Shown here piece by piece: positions 53,072 through 63,908 of a stretch of 64,000 nucleotides of DNA (positions are counted from its first letter, which is position 1; the number at the start of each line of letters is the position of its first letter). Origin of the DNA: Pluralibacter sp. (lineage in GTDB: Bacteria > Pseudomonadota > Gammaproteobacteria > Enterobacterales > Enterobacteriaceae); the NCBI RefSeq assembly GCF_019237635.1, contig NZ_JAFAGS010000081.1, positions 1-64,000 on the forward strand, in the 5' to 3' direction. The notes beneath the pieces were generated by a model. The model was given only the letters and a program-made list of their open reading frames with translations, made no database searches and was not told the DNA's origin. The translations under genes and the position numbers were made by a program.

Positions 53072-54274
53072 TCAGGCAGTCAGACGAGCTGCGTCTTGCG
53101 CGATGACCAGTTCTTCGTTGGTTGGGATAACCACCGCAGGACGGGTACCTTCTTTGTTGATGAAGCCGGACTTGCCGAAACGGGCAGCCAGGTTACGTTC
53201 GTGATCAACTTCGAAGCCCAGAACGCCCAGTTTACCCAGGGACAGTTCGCGAACCATCGCCGCGTTTTCACCGATGCCGCCGGTGAAGATGACGGCATCC
53301 AGACGACCGTCCATCAGCGCGGTGTAGGAGCCGATGTACTTCGCCAGACGATGGCAGTAAACGTCCATTGCACGTTTAGCATCTTCTTTGCTGGTGTAGT
53401 TGTCTTCAACATAGCGGCAGTCACTGGTGACTTCGGTCAGACCCAGCAGACCAGATTCTTTGGTCAGCAGCTTGTTAATCGCGTCAACGCTCATGCCCAG
53501 CGTGTCGTGCAGGTGGAAAACGATAGCCGGGTCGATGTCACCGGAACGGGTGCCCATGACCAGGCCTTCCAGCGGGGTCAGACCCATAGAGGTGTCAACA
53601 CACTTGCCGTTACGGATAGCGGAAACAGAACCCCCGTTGCCCAGGTGGCAGGTGATGATGTTCAGTTCTTCAACCGGCTTGTTCAGGACTTTAGCGGCTT
53701 CCTGCGTTACGTAGAAGTGGCTGGTGCCGTGAGCGCCGTAGCGACGGATGCCGTGTTCTTTGTACAGGCTGTACGGCAGGGCATACAGGTAAGATTCTTC
53801 CGGCATGGTCTGATGGAACGCCGTGTCGAATACCGCCACGTTTTTGTTTTTCAGATTCGGGAAGGATTTCAGCGCTTCAGCGATACCGATCAGGTGAGCC
53901 GGGTTATGCAGCGGTGCGAAAGAGGCTGCATCTTTAATTCCCTGAATAACGGAATCATCGATAATGACAGAGCTGGTGTACTTCTCGCCGCCGTGTACGA
54001 TTCGGTGACCAATTGCGGTCAGCTGGGCAGACAGTTCTGGTTTTTGTGCCAGAATAGTGTTAACGATAAAGTTCAGCGCTTCACTGTGAGCGGCGCCTGC
54101 ACCTAAAGCCGCTTCTTGTTTGCCGCCATCCATTTTCCACTTAATACGTGCTTCAGGAAGATGGAAACATTCGGCTAAACCAGAAAGGTACTCATCACCG
54201 TTGAGCGCATCGATGATGGCGAATTTCAGTGAGGAGCTACCGCAGTTCAGAACCAGTACTAACTTACTCGACAT
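53072..54274 (-). CDS. ackA: Acetate kinase AckA
   Basis: Acetyl phosphate plus ADP to acetate plus ATP, reversible. 400 residues, as in E. coli. ASKHA fold with [41 protein letters not shown]-type central motif ([11 protein letters not shown]), THLGNGGS-like [12 protein letters not shown] and C-terminal [12 protein letters not shown]. First gene of the ackA-pta operon. Confidence 0.97.
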   Translation of the reverse strand: MSSKLVLVLNCGSSSLKFAIIDALNGDEYLSGLAECFHLPEARIKWKMDGGKQEAALGAGAAHSEALNFIVNTILAQKPELSAQLTAIGHRIVHGGEKYTSSVIIDDSVIQGIKDAASFAPLHNPAHLIGIAEALKSFPNLKNKNVAVFDTAFHQTMPEESYLYALPYSLYKEHGIRRYGAHGTSHFYVTQEAAKVLNKPVEELNIITCHLGNGGSVSAIRNGKCVDTSMGLTPLEGLVMGTRSGDIDPAIVFHLHDTLGMSVDAINKLLTKESGLLGLTEVTSDCRYVEDNYTSKEDAKRAMDVYCHRLAKYIGSYTALMDGRLDAVIFTGGIGENAAMVRELSLGKLGVLGFEVDHERNLAARFGKSGFINKEGTRPAVVIPTNEELVIAQDAARLTA

Positions 54275-54613
54275 GGAAGTACCTATTTATGATACGTGGC
54301 TAAAAAAACGTCAGTGAGTCACAGAGCGTAGCGCATGATGACGCTGACATTTATGATTAACATCATGCCTGATACTTTTTTCAGGCATAACGAAAGAAAT
54401 ATCTATTGATTCTATGCCATTTTGCGCAATTTTCAGCCGATGGCAGAATGTGCGATAATTTGACGAATCGTGAATCAGGGTCTATGCCCTGGTCAGGCCG
54501 GCACAGGATACCTGATTGCCACATCCTTTGCCAAAATCTTTTGAACGATGTCATGCCCAGTTGTTGTTTTGTAAAATTATTTGATTTTTTATATGTGAAG
54601 TTGAGGTAACGCC
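54275..54613. other. ackA-yfbV divergent regulatory region
   Basis: Non-coding 339 bp with the ackA and yfbV promoters. Contains a dyad GCATGATG (54333-54340) / CATCATGC (54361-54368) and a nested ATGAT-N4-ATCAT. No clear FNR or ArcA box could be assigned by eye. Confidence 0.45.
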
Positions 54614-55069
54614 ATGTCGACATCCGAGAATCGCCCGGTAAACTTTTTCAGTTTGTTTCGCCGTGGGCAACATTATGCAAAGACGTGGCCCCTGGAAAAA
54701 CGCCTTGCGCCTGTGTTTGTGGAAAACCGCGTGATCCGCGCCACTCGCCACGCCATCCGCTTTATGCCGCCCGTCGCGATATTTACCCTGTGCTGGCAAA
54801 TCGCCCTCGGCGGACAGCTCGGCCCGGCGGTGGCTACCGCGCTCTTCGCCCTGAGCCTGCCGATGCAGGGACTCTGGTGGTTAGGTAAACGCTCGGTAAC
54901 GCCGCTGCCGCCGTCTGTTTTACATTGGTTTTATGAGGTGCGCGGCAAACTGCAGGAAGCGGGCCAGGCGCTGGCGCCTGTCGAAGGCAAGCCCGATTAT
55001 CAGGCATTAGCTGACACGCTTAAGCGCGCCTTCAAACAACTCGATAAAACTTTCCTTGATGATTTGTAA
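54614..55069 (+). CDS. yfbV: UPF0208 membrane protein YfbV
   Basis: 151-residue inner-membrane protein with two TM segments (about 47-65 and 70-90; [20 protein letters not shown]). In E. coli YfbV has been linked to keeping the Ter macrodomain separate. Length and the N-terminal [13 protein letters not shown] match E. coli. GAGGTAACGCC precedes the ATG. Confidence 0.95.
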   Translation: MSTSENRPVNFFSLFRRGQHYAKTWPLEKRLAPVFVENRVIRATRHAIRFMPPVAIFTLCWQIALGGQLGPAVATALFALSLPMQGLWWLGKRSVTPLPPSVLHWFYEVRGKLQEAGQALAPVEGKPDYQALADTLKRAFKQLDKTFLDDL

Positions 55070-55081
55070 TTAACCCCATAA

Positions 55082-55645
<564 letters not shown>

Positions 55646-55658
55646 CGGAGGGCGCGCT

Positions 55659-56318
55659 GTGCAGTGCAAAGGTTTTTTGTTCGATCTTGATGGCACGTTG
55701 GTCGATTCGCTCCCGGTTGTTGAGCGTTCATGGTGCCGTTGGGCGGATCGCCATGGGCTTGATCATCAGCGTGTGCTGGATTTTATTCACGGCAAGCAGG
55801 CGATAACCTCACTGCGTCACTTCCTCCCTGGGTGTTCGCAAGAGGAGCTCCAGGCCGAATTTCGTCTTCTCGAAGGTATTGAGTCCAGCGATGTTGACGG
55901 TATTACCGCGCTGCCCGGCGCGGTCGCGTTACTTAACCACCTCGATGAGGCCGGTATTCCGTGGGCGATTGTCACATCGGGATCGGTGCCGGTCGCCCAT
56001 GCCCGCCACCGTGCGGCGGGTTTGCCTGACGCGAAGGTATTCGTGACGGCGGAGCGGGTTAAACGCGGAAAGCCCGAGCCGGATGCCTACCTTCTCGGGG
56101 CGGAACAGCTGGGCCTTGCGCCACAGGACTGCGCGGTGGTGGAGGATGCCGTCGCGGGCGTGCTGTCCGGGCTGGCGGCGGGATGTCGCGTTATCGCGGT
56201 CAACGTCCCTGCCGATGCGCCTTGTCTCAATGACGTCGACATTGTGCTGTCATCGCTGGAGCCGCTGGCGATTAACAAACAGTGCGATGGCTGGGTGAAT
56301 GTGTCATTGAACGCCTGA
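55659..56318 (+). CDS. hxpA: Sugar phosphatase HxpA (HAD family)
   Basis: HAD-superfamily phosphatase (YfbT) acting on hexose and pentose phosphates in E. coli. 219 residues: motif I FLFDLDGTLVDSLP (nucleophile DxD), motif II VTSGS, motif III K in VKRGKPEPDAYL, motif IV VVEDAVAGVLSG. GTG at 55659 is chosen because GGAGG lies at correct spacing and it aligns with E. coli MRCKGFLFDLDG. Confidence 0.94.
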   Translation: MQCKGFLFDLDGTLVDSLPVVERSWCRWADRHGLDHQRVLDFIHGKQAITSLRHFLPGCSQEELQAEFRLLEGIESSDVDGITALPGAVALLNHLDEAGIPWAIVTSGSVPVAHARHRAAGLPDAKVFVTAERVKRGKPEPDAYLLGAEQLGLAPQDCAVVEDAVAGVLSGLAAGCRVIAVNVPADAPCLNDVDIVLSSLEPLAINKQCDGWVNVSLNA

Positions 56319-56328
56319 GTCATGATGT

Positions 56329-56354
56329 AGCCCCGCGTAGTCGGGGCTTTTTTG
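56329..56354 (+). terminator. Terminator after hxpA
   Basis: AGCCCCG (56329-56335) and CGGGGCT (56342-56348) with a 6-nt loop and T tract. Confidence 0.88.
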
Positions 56355-56393
56355 TGCGACACTTCCCCTTCTCTTTTCAGACAAGGATATGTT

Positions 56394-58220
56394 GTGAACG
56401 GTGAACTGATTTGGGTGCTGTGTCTGCTGGCAGTCGCGGTTATCCTCTTTGCGACCGGCAAAGTGCGCATGGATGCGGTGGCGCTGCTGGTGATTGTCGC
56501 ATTTGTCCTGAGCGGCACGCTGACCCTGAGCGAAGCCTTTTCCGGTTTCAGCGATCCCAACGTTATCCTGATTGCCGCATTGTTTATTATCGGCGACGGC
56601 CTGGTGCGTACCGGCGTCGCGACCAGTATGGGCGCTTGGCTGGTGACGGTGGCGGGCAACAGCGAAACCAAAATGCTGGTCTACCTGATGCTGACGGTGG
56701 CCGGGCTTGGGGCGTTCATGAGTTCGACCGGGGTGGTGGCGATTTTCATCCCGGTGGTGCTGAGCGTCTGCCTGCGCATGAACACCTCGCCGTCGCGTCT
56801 GATGATGCCGCTGAGTTTTGCCGGGCTTATTAGCGGGATGATGACGCTTGTGGCGACGCCGCCAAACCTGGTGATTAACAGTGAGCTTATCCGCGAGGGT
56901 TTCCGCGGTTTTAGCTTCTTTAGCGTCACCCCGATAGGCCTGGTGGTCTTACTGCTGGGCATTGTCTATATGCTGGCAATGCGTTTTATGCTGCGTGGCG
57001 ATGAGCCCGGGCACAAGCACGATAAGCTGCGCTCCTTTCGCGATTTGATCAAAGAGTACCGCCTGACAGGCCGGGCGCGCCGTCTGGCTATTCGCCCGGG
57101 ATCTCCGATGATTGGTCAGCGTCTTGACGACCTGAAGCTGCGCGAGCGCTACGGCGCTAACGTCATTGGGGTTGAGCGCTGGCGGCGTTTTCGCCGGGTT
57201 ATTGTTAACGTGAACGGGGTCTCTGAGTTCCGCGCTCGCGATGTCCTGTTGATTGACATGTCCGCTGCCGAGGTTGATCTTCGGGAGTTTTGTAGCGAGC
57301 AAATGCTCGAGCCGATGGTGTTGCGCGGCGAGTATTTTGCCGATCAGGCGCTGGATGTCGGTATGGCGGAAGTCTCGCTTATCCCGGATTCCGAGCTGGT
57401 GGGAAAAACCGTGCGCGAAATGGGGTTTCGTACCCGTTTCGGTCTGAACGTCGTCGGGCTTAAACGCAATGGCAAGGCGCTGGATGGCGCGGTGGTGGAC
57501 GATTCCATTGAGCTTGGGGATATCCTGCTGGTCGTGGGAAACTGGAAACTCATCGGCCAGCTTGCCCGGCAGGGACGGGACTTCGTGGTGCTCAATATGC
57601 CGGTGGAGGTCAACGAGGCGTCGCCCGCGCACAGCCAGGCGCCGCACGCGATTTTTTGTCTGGTGCTGATGGTCGCCCTGATGCTGACCGATGAAATCCC
57701 TAACCCTATTGCCGCGCTGATCGCCTGTCTGCTGATGGGCAAATTTCGCTGCATCAATGCGGAGAGCGCCTATAAAGCCATTCACTGGCCGAGCATTATC
57801 CTGATTGTCGGCATGATGCCTTTTGCGCTGGCGCTGCAAAAAACCGGCGGCGTCGATCTGGTGGTGAAAGGGTTGATGGATGTAGGCGGCGGGCAGGGAC
57901 CGTACCTGATGCTGATCTGCCTGTTTGTGATGTGTGCCGCGATCGGGCTTTTTATCTCGAATACCGCCACGGCGGTGCTAATGGCGCCGATTGCGCTGGC
58001 GGCGGCGAAGTCGATGGGCGTTTCGCCTTATCCTTTCGCCATGATGGTGGCGATGGCGGCTTCAGCCGCCTTTATGACCCCGGTGTCATCACCCGTGAAC
58101 ACGCTGGTGCTGGGACCGGGTAAATACAGGTTCAGCGATTTCATTAAAATCGGCGTGCCTTTTACCCTGCTGGTCATGCTGGTGTGCGTCGTGTTAATTC
58201 CGCTGTTATTTCCGTTTTAA
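56394..58220 (+). CDS. yfbS: SLC13-family transporter with TrkA-C domains YfbS
   Basis: 608-residue inner-membrane transporter of the divalent anion:Na+ symporter (SLC13) type. Membrane half with [21 protein letters not shown] and [11 protein letters not shown]; two soluble TrkA-C (RCK_C) domains at about 210-395 ([37 protein letters not shown]); second membrane half with [14 protein letters not shown]. Substrate unknown. GTG at 56394 gives (M)NGELIWVL after AAGGA. Confidence 0.94.
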   Translation: MNGELIWVLCLLAVAVILFATGKVRMDAVALLVIVAFVLSGTLTLSEAFSGFSDPNVILIAALFIIGDGLVRTGVATSMGAWLVTVAGNSETKMLVYLMLTVAGLGAFMSSTGVVAIFIPVVLSVCLRMNTSPSRLMMPLSFAGLISGMMTLVATPPNLVINSELIREGFRGFSFFSVTPIGLVVLLLGIVYMLAMRFMLRGDEPGHKHDKLRSFRDLIKEYRLTGRARRLAIRPGSPMIGQRLDDLKLRERYGANVIGVERWRRFRRVIVNVNGVSEFRARDVLLIDMSAAEVDLREFCSEQMLEPMVLRGEYFADQALDVGMAEVSLIPDSELVGKTVREMGFRTRFGLNVVGLKRNGKALDGAVVDDSIELGDILLVVGNWKLIGQLARQGRDFVVLNMPVEVNEASPAHSQAPHAIFCLVLMVALMLTDEIPNPIAALIACLLMGKFRCINAESAYKAIHWPSIILIVGMMPFALALQKTGGVDLVVKGLMDVGGGQGPYLMLICLFVMCAAIGLFISNTATAVLMAPIALAAAKSMGVSPYPFAMMVAMAASAAFMTPVSSPVNTLVLGPGKYRFSDFIKIGVPFTLLVMLVCVVLIPLLFPF

Positions 58221-58224
58221 CCGC

Positions 58225-58258
58225 TTCGCCCGGCAGAGGTTTGTCGCTGCCGGGCGAA
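58225..58258. repeat. REP-like hairpin between yfbS and yfbR
   Basis: Perfect 12-bp arms TTCGCCCGGCAG (58225-58236) and CTGCCGGGCGAA (58247-58258) with a 10-nt loop, between convergent genes and without a U tract. Could be a REP-type element or a transcript-end stabiliser. Confidence 0.6.
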
Positions 58259-58262
58259 ACGG

Positions 58263-58862
58263 CTACAGCGGCGAATCCTGGCTTATCTCGTCCAGAGACA
58301 GCTGAAAACTCGGCACAAACACCTGCATGAAATAGTCCATCTCTTCGCTGCGGCGAGACTCAAGGGTTTTTTCCAGCCGCGTTTTGGCTAACAGAAATTC
58401 ATTATTCCCGGCAGACAGCTCTTCCAGACATTTAAGATAGGCGCACAGCGCATCCGCTTGTTTGACCAGAGAATGCTCTTCTTCACTGTAGTGATGCTCA
58501 TCAATCAGTGGGGCGAAGATATCGCGTAAATCTTCCGGCACCATCTCGACGAGTTTCTGCTGGGCGATTTTCTCGATGGCTTTGTACTCCTGCGCAATCT
58601 GAGAATTGAAATACTTCACCGGTGTCGGGAGATCGCCGGTCAACACTTCTGAGGCATCGTGGTACATCGCCAGCAGGGCGATACGCTCCGGGTTTACCTG
58701 TCCGTGAAATTTACGATTCTTAATCGCCGCGAGCGCATGGGCGACCATGGCCACCTGTAGACTGTGCTCAGAGACGTTTTCGGTACGCACGTTGCGCATC
58801 AGGGGCCAGCGGTTAATCAGCTTTAAACGGGCGAGGTGGGCAAAGAAATGGCTCTGACTCAT
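58263..58862 (-). CDS. yfbR: 5'-deoxynucleotidase YfbR
   Basis: HD-domain metal-dependent phosphatase hydrolysing dNMPs to deoxynucleosides. 199 residues as in E. coli. Active-site residues visible: Arg18, Trp19, His33 (VSEHS), His68-Asp69 (MYHDASE), Glu72, Asp77 ([11 protein letters not shown]) and Asp136 ([11 protein letters not shown]). Downstream of alaA with a terminator-like hairpin between. Confidence 0.95.
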   Translation of the reverse strand: MSQSHFFAHLARLKLINRWPLMRNVRTENVSEHSLQVAMVAHALAAIKNRKFHGQVNPERIALLAMYHDASEVLTGDLPTPVKYFNSQIAQEYKAIEKIAQQKLVEMVPEDLRDIFAPLIDEHHYSEEEHSLVKQADALCAYLKCLEELSAGNNEFLLAKTRLEKTLESRRSEEMDYFMQVFVPSFQLSLDEISQDSPL

Positions 58863-58925
58863 AGGATACCTTTCGTCTATTACAGCACGGACGTTTATTG
58901 TGCGGGCTTGCGAGTCAGGATGCAA

Positions 58926-58951
58926 ATCGGGCTGCCTGAGGCAGCCCGATG
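58926..58951 (-). terminator. Hairpin between alaA and yfbR
   Basis: ATCGGGCTGCC and GGCAGCCCGAT form an 11-bp stem with a 3-nt loop. On the leftward transcript only TTGC follows, so termination may be partial. Confidence 0.7.
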
Positions 58952-58956
58952 AGGTA

Positions 58957-60171
58957 TTACTGATGGTAACCGCTCAGGAAGCGGCCAAAGCGGCTAATAG
59001 ACATTTCGAGGTCATCAATCCGCGGAAGGGTGACGATACGCACGTGATCCGGCCACGGCCAGTTAAACGCTGTGCCTTGCACCAGTAGTACTTTTTCCTG
59101 CAGCAGGAAATCGAGCACCATCTTCTGGTCGTCATGGATGTTAAAGCGCTTCGCGTCGATTTTCGGGAACATGTAGAGCGCCCCGTTGGGCTTCACGCAG
59201 CTCACGCCAGGGATCTCGTTAATCAATTCCCATGCGCGGTTACGCTGTTCGTACAGGCGTCCGCCGGGGACGATAAACTCGCTGATGCTCTGGTAGCCGC
59301 CGAGCGCGGTCTGGATAGCGTGCTGCGCAGGAACGTTCGCACACAGGCGCATAGAGGCAAGCATTTCCAGCCCTTCGATATACCCTTTGGCGTGCTTTTT
59401 CGGCCCGTTTAGCACCATCCAGCCCTGGCGGAACCCGGCAACGCGGTAGGTTTTCGACAGGCCGTTGAAAGTGACGGTCAGCAGGTCAGGCGCCAGCGCG
59501 GCGATAGAATGGTGCTGCGCTTCGTCGTAAAGGATCTTGTCGTAGATTTCGTCGGCGAAGATTATCAGGTTGTGCTGACGGGCAATTTCCACGATCTCCA
59601 GCAGCAGCTCTTTGGAGTAGACCGCGCCAGTGGGGTTGTTCGGGTTAATGATCACAATGCCGCGGGTACGCGGGGTGATTTTGGCGCGAATGTCGTCGAG
59701 ATCCGGGAACCAGTCGGAAGATTCATCGCAAAGATAATGTACGGCTTTACCGCTGGAAAGCGATACCGCCGCGGTCCACAGCGGGTAGTCCGGTGCGGGC
59801 ACCAGCATCTCGTCGCCGCTGTTCAGCAGCGCCTGCATCGCCTGTACGATAAGCTCCGATACGCCGTTGCCAATATAGATATCTTCGACCGTCACATCAC
59901 GCATATCACGAGCCTGGTAATGCTGCATGATGGCTTTGCGGGCGGTATAGAGACCTTTTGAGTCGCAATAGCCCTGAGCGGTCGGCAGGTTGCGAATCAC
60001 GTCAACGAGGATTTCATCCGGGGCGTCAAAACCGAAGGGCGCCGGGTTGCCAATGTTCAGCTTTAGTACTTTATTGCCTTCTTCTTCAAGACGTTTAGCT
60101 TCTTTAAGTACCGGGCCACGGATGTCATAACAGACATTATCTAATTTGCTGGATTTTTCGATGGGGGACAT
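58957..60171 (-). CDS. alaA: Glutamate-pyruvate aminotransferase AlaA
   Basis: Main alanine-forming aminotransferase in E. coli (YfbQ). 404 residues; PLP fold type I with [40 protein letters not shown] and the PLP-Lys motif [20 protein letters not shown] at 60171 gives [10 protein letters not shown]. The window thus carries two alanine transaminases (AlaC at 10447). Confidence 0.96.
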   Translation of the reverse strand: MSPIEKSSKLDNVCYDIRGPVLKEAKRLEEEGNKVLKLNIGNPAPFGFDAPDEILVDVIRNLPTAQGYCDSKGLYTARKAIMQHYQARDMRDVTVEDIYIGNGVSELIVQAMQALLNSGDEMLVPAPDYPLWTAAVSLSSGKAVHYLCDESSDWFPDLDDIRAKITPRTRGIVIINPNNPTGAVYSKELLLEIVEIARQHNLIIFADEIYDKILYDEAQHHSIAALAPDLLTVTFNGLSKTYRVAGFRQGWMVLNGPKKHAKGYIEGLEMLASMRLCANVPAQHAIQTALGGYQSISEFIVPGGRLYEQRNRAWELINEIPGVSCVKPNGALYMFPKIDAKRFNIHDDQKMVLDFLLQEKVLLVQGTAFNWPWPDHVRIVTLPRIDDLEMSISRFGRFLSGYHQ

Positions 60172-60567
60172 GAATCTCGACCTTTTAACTGTTGTTGCCA
60201 CTCCCTGCCGTGGAAGTCAGCACGGAACAATGTACTCCCCATCCCGGGTATTTTGAAGTCTTTACAGTAGAAGATTTTGTAGAATGCCTGTCAGTGACAT
60301 GATCTGTTAGACTAATAATTGGTATATTTATTTTGTGAATAACCTGGCATTGGCATCAACGGTGGTTATAAATGTTATTGGATGTCCTGTTGTGCCGATT
60401 TTTATACTGATGAAAACGGTGTGATGGCGGTGGTGACAGGGAGTGCCAGGCACAGCGAGCGAAAGAAACGGCAGGACATTATCCGGTTATACATGTTGAT
60501 GTATTAGGAATAATACTATTTGGCTGTGAATGTATTGTTAAGGATTGTTAACGAAAGAATATTTAAA

Positions 60568-60591
60568 CAATTAATATTTTTTCATTAATTG
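60568..60591. promoter_or_regulatory. AT-rich interrupted dyad upstream of lrhA
   Basis: CAATTAAT (60568-60575) and ATTAATTG (60584-60591) are perfect 8-bp arms with an 8-bp T-rich spacer. Size and symmetry would fit a LysR-type or H-NS-targeted site; LrhA activates its own gene in E. coli. Binding is not shown. Confidence 0.3.
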
Positions 60592-61025
60592 AAAAATTGT
60601 CTTTTTAAATTGTTAATTATTTAAAGAACTCTGATTTCACAGGGGATAAGAGTGTAAGATTATACTCATATAACACTTATAAATATAATGGTTTTAGGTT
60701 AGGATACTGGTGTTGCTGGATGACGATACTCATCAGATACTGAAGTCTCTGTTGTTCAGATACTATGTAACTTTGTGTTATTGCTTGTATTTTTGTTTTC
60801 GGGAATGACTTGCAAAATTCACCTTTATTGTTGAGCCTTCTCAAGGCAATGCGTAGTTTGTGATTGTTTTTTTTGAATAACCTCACATAAAATAGTTGAA
60901 AATAATAAATTGCAGGCAGACGGAAGCATAAATATAGATAAGGGATCGGTTCGCTACGAACTGCAGGCAAATTTAATGCAATAACGCTCTTTCAGGCGAG
61001 CGTCCGGCTTACCGGGCTGGAGGAT

Positions 61026-61100
61026 ATGATTCAAAGGGAATTGCCTGATTATTTAGAGCACAGCATCAACCAGGCACAAGGCGGCAACAGCAGCCTGTAA
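61026..61100 (+). CDS. Possible 24-residue leader peptide of lrhA
   Basis: ATG at 61026, preceded by GGAGG (only 2 nt away), opens 24 sense codons ([14 protein letters not shown]... ending GGNSSL) closed by TAA at 61098-61100. It ends 11 nt before the lrhA ATG, which itself has only a weak ribosome-binding sequence. The layout suggests coupling; the short SD spacing argues for caution. Confidence 0.35.
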   Translation: MIQRELPDYLEHSINQAQGGNSSL

Positions 61101-61111
61101 GTGAAAAAATT

Positions 61112-62053
61112 ATGATAAATGCAAATCGTCCGATACTGAATCTCGACCTCGATCTGCTGAGAACGTTTGTCGCGGTCGCCGATCTTAATACTTTTGCTGC
61201 GGCTGCCGCCGCTGTTTGTCGCACCCAATCAGCGGTAAGTCAGCAAATGCAGCGTCTGGAGCAATTAGTGGGAAAGGAGTTGTTTGCCTGGCATGGCCGT
61301 AACAAACTGCTCACTGAGCATGGCATACAGCTGCTGGGCTACGCCCGAAAGATCCTGCGCTTTAATGATGAAGCATGCACATCGTTAATGTTTAGTTCCC
61401 TACAAGGGATGCTGACTATTGGTTCTTCTGATGAGTCGGCTGACACTATTCTACCGTTTTTGCTTAACCGCATTAGCTCGGTTTACCCTAAGCTCGCGCT
61501 TGATGTGCGGGTGAAACGTCATGCGGTTATGGCGGAAATGCTGCAGGCTAACGAGGTGGATCTTGTTCTCACCACGCATCGCCTGGAAAAATTCGACGCG
61601 ACGCCGCTGCGAACATCGCCGACGTTGTGGTACTGCGCGGCAGATTACATGCTGCCGCCGGGGGAAGCGGTACCGCTGGTGCTGCTCGATGACCCAAGTC
61701 CGTTTCGCGATATGATTATCGATACGCTGAATGCAGCGCGTATTCCGTGGCGACTGGCCTATGTCGCGTCTACGCTGTCTGCGGTACGTGCGGCGGTGAA
61801 GGCGGGGCTAGGCGTAACCGCGCGGCCTGTTGAAATGATGAGCCCGGACCTGCGTGTTTTAGGCAAAGCGGACGGCTTGCCGGTGATGCCGGATACCGAG
61901 TATTTGCTCAGTTACAATGCGCAAAATCCCAATGAACTGGTGCAGGCCATTTTCCAGTCGATGGAGAACTACAACAATCCCTGGTACCAGTACCGCGCCT
62001 ATACCTCCGAAGGGGGAGATGGTTCAGCGATCGCCGAACGGGATTTTGAGTGA
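61112..62053 (+). CDS. lrhA: LysR-type regulator LrhA
   Basis: Represses flhDC (flagella, motility), fimbriae and indirectly RpoS in E. coli. 313 residues: LysR HTH at about 14-72 ([39 protein letters not shown]), then an effector domain with [20 protein letters not shown]. In the usual enterobacterial position upstream of nuo. The start is preceded by a poor SD (TAAGTGA), which makes the leader ORF noteworthy. Confidence 0.95.
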   Translation: MINANRPILNLDLDLLRTFVAVADLNTFAAAAAAVCRTQSAVSQQMQRLEQLVGKELFAWHGRNKLLTEHGIQLLGYARKILRFNDEACTSLMFSSLQGMLTIGSSDESADTILPFLLNRISSVYPKLALDVRVKRHAVMAEMLQANEVDLVLTTHRLEKFDATPLRTSPTLWYCAADYMLPPGEAVPLVLLDDPSPFRDMIIDTLNAARIPWRLAYVASTLSAVRAAVKAGLGVTARPVEMMSPDLRVLGKADGLPVMPDTEYLLSYNAQNPNELVQAIFQSMENYNNPWYQYRAYTSEGGDGSAIAERDFE

Positions 62054-62090
62054 CCGCTCACAGGGTTATCTGGTAACAAAATGTAAGTGC

Positions 62091-62138
62091 AAAAAAAGGC
62101 CACCGGAACGTGAATTTCGTCCAGTGGTCTTTTTTTTG
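62091..62138 (+). terminator. Rho-independent terminator after lrhA
   Basis: GGCCAC...GTGGTC stem (with a G-U pair) and inner pairs, flanked by A7 and T8. Confidence 0.8.
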
Positions 62139-62689
62139 TATAAATTCTAATCCGTTAATTTCGCTGGTGAGAATTACATTTTATTTTTCATGCTGTTGTA
62201 TATCATCTCGTTATTGTTTTACCGCTCTCCAGCCCAGCCTCGTCACTTCCTGCTAATGTTAAAAAAACGGCTGTATTGTTGCTGTTTTCATGTGGCAATT
62301 AACAAAAGCGTGTCTCAGATCAAGAAAATACTCCTCATTAGGGGGAGGAATCGTGGACAAATCCTGTCAAAATAGACGGGTAATCCTTGCTTGCGCCTCA
62401 GACGGACACGATTCAACAACGATAAAAACCTGATGCTACGATCGGCATTATCGAAGTAAAGGGCATTTAATGTTAATGACGCGTGGACGATGTAAATTAA
62501 TGTGAGGAAACTTTTGTTAAAGTTGACAAAAGGTTATAGAAAGGAGTAAAAAACCGCATCATTTAGATGTTTAAGCCTGATAAAGGCACATTTTTTGTGG
62601 TTTTTTGTTCCTCCCCATGAATCATGTGGCGTTCATCTGTCAGCAAGAGCAGAGGTTTTAACGCTACTTATTTTGGTAAAGCTTTGCGT
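62139..62689. other. nuo operon promoter/leader region
   Basis: 551 bp between the lrhA terminator and nuoA, AT-rich, presumably carrying the nuo promoter with its ArcA/NarL/Fis control known from E. coli. A 61-codon open frame (62190-62375) begins MLLYIISLLF but lacks a clear ribosome-binding site and family. I could not place the regulatory sites with confidence. Confidence 0.4.
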
Positions 62690-63130
62690 ATGTCAACATC
62701 CACTGAAGTCATCGCTCATCACTGGGCATTCGCTATATTTCTCATTGTTGCCATTGGCCTCTGCTGTTTCATGCTGGTCGGCGGTTGGTTCCTTGGCGGT
62801 CGCGCACGCGCGCGTAGCAAAAACACCCCATTTGAGTCCGGTATCGACTCGGTAGGGTCGGCTCGCTTACGCCTTTCTGCGAAGTTCTATTTGGTCGCCA
62901 TGTTCTTCGTCATCTTCGACGTGGAAGCCCTTTATCTCTACGCATGGTCCACCTCTATCCGCGAGAGCGGCTGGGTGGGCTTTGTGGAAGCCGCAATTTT
63001 CATTTTAGTGTTACTGGCGGGACTGGTTTATCTCGTTCGCATCGGCGCACTGGATTGGACGCCTGCGCGTTCTCAACGCAAGTTGGTGAATCCGGAAAAC
63101 GACAGTATTACTAATCGTCATACGCAGTAA
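62690..63130 (+). CDS. nuoA: NADH-quinone oxidoreductase subunit A
   Basis: Membrane subunit of complex I near the quinone site. 146 residues, three TM helices (about 14-35, 68-90, 96-118), with the conserved [20 protein letters not shown] and [17 protein letters not shown] at 62690 gives [15 protein letters not shown]. coli starts two residues earlier (MSMSTS). The SD is weak. First gene of the nuo operon; nuoB follows after 15 bp. Confidence 0.96.
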   Translation: MSTSTEVIAHHWAFAIFLIVAIGLCCFMLVGGWFLGGRARARSKNTPFESGIDSVGSARLRLSAKFYLVAMFFVIFDVEALYLYAWSTSIRESGWVGFVEAAIFILVLLAGLVYLVRIGALDWTPARSQRKLVNPENDSITNRHTQ

Positions 63131-63145
63131 AAGCGAGGCAATAAG

Positions 63146-63820
63146 ATGGATTATACGCTCACCCGCATAGATCCTAACGGTGAGAACGACCGTTACCCCC
63201 TGCAAAAACAGGAGATCGTAACCGACCCCCTGGAGCAGGAGGTGAACAAAAGCGTGTACATGGGCAAACTTGAACACGCTTTGCACGACATGGTGAACTG
63301 GGGCCGTAAGAACTCAATCTGGCCTTACAACTTCGGTCTCTCCTGCTGCTACGTTGAAATGGTGACGTCATTCACTGCGGTGCATGACGTTGCGCGTTTT
63401 GGGGCGGAAGTATTGCGTGCATCCCCGCGTCAGGCTGACCTGATGGTGGTTGCCGGTACCTGCTTTACCAAAATGGCGCCGGTTATTCAGCGTTTGTACG
63501 ACCAGATGCTGGAGCCGAAATGGGTTATTTCCATGGGCGCTTGTGCAAACTCCGGCGGCATGTACGACATTTATTCCGTTGTGCAGGGCGTCGATAAGTT
63601 TATCCCGGTCGATGTTTACATTCCTGGTTGCCCGCCGCGTCCGGAGGCCTACATGCAGGCGCTGATGCTGCTACAGGAGTCCATCGGCAAAGAGCGTCGC
63701 CCGCTTTCCTGGGTGGTTGGCGATCAGGGCGTGTATCGCGCCAACATGCAATCGGAACGCGAGCGTAAACGCGGCGAACGTATTGCGGTGACGAATCTGC
63801 GGACACCTGACGAGATTTAA
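63146..63820 (+). CDS. nuoB: NADH-quinone oxidoreductase subunit B
   Basis: Carries cluster N2, the last iron-sulfur centre before quinone. 224 residues; cluster Cys in [18 protein letters not shown] and [11 protein letters not shown]. Compared with E. coli NuoB (220) there is a net four-residue insertion in [20 protein letters not shown]-terminal [22 protein letters not shown] is conserved. Confidence 0.97.
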   Translation: MDYTLTRIDPNGENDRYPLQKQEIVTDPLEQEVNKSVYMGKLEHALHDMVNWGRKNSIWPYNFGLSCCYVEMVTSFTAVHDVARFGAEVLRASPRQADLMVVAGTCFTKMAPVIQRLYDQMLEPKWVISMGACANSGGMYDIYSVVQGVDKFIPVDVYIPGCPPRPEAYMQALMLLQESIGKERRPLSWVVGDQGVYRANMQSERERKRGERIAVTNLRTPDEI

Positions 63821-63908
63821 TTTGCGCCTGCGGGCAGTGGACTGAGCCTTCGTATATCAAAATCAATAGCGCGGAGCCACGCCCGGCAGTCACCACGGAC
63901 CTTTTGCA

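Larger units (their letters stand above)
60172..61111. other. Long AT-rich alaA-lrhA intergenic region
   Basis: 940 bp, strongly AT-rich in its middle (about 60480-60700). Contains an interrupted dyad CAATTAAT-N8-ATTAATTG (60568-60591) and a 24-codon leader ORF just before lrhA. The only longer open frame (minus strand, 97 codons) has no recognisable family and a low-complexity composition. lrhA is known to have a long untranslated leader in E. coli. Confidence 0.6.

Noticed and set aside
60677-60970. 97-codon open frame on the minus strand in the lrhA leader
   Set aside because: AT-rich region, low-complexity translation rich in Tyr, Leu, Lys and Arg, no ribosome-binding site and no known family.
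62190-62375. 61-codon open frame upstream of nuoA
   Set aside because: No SD, no recognisable family; lies in the long nuo leader.
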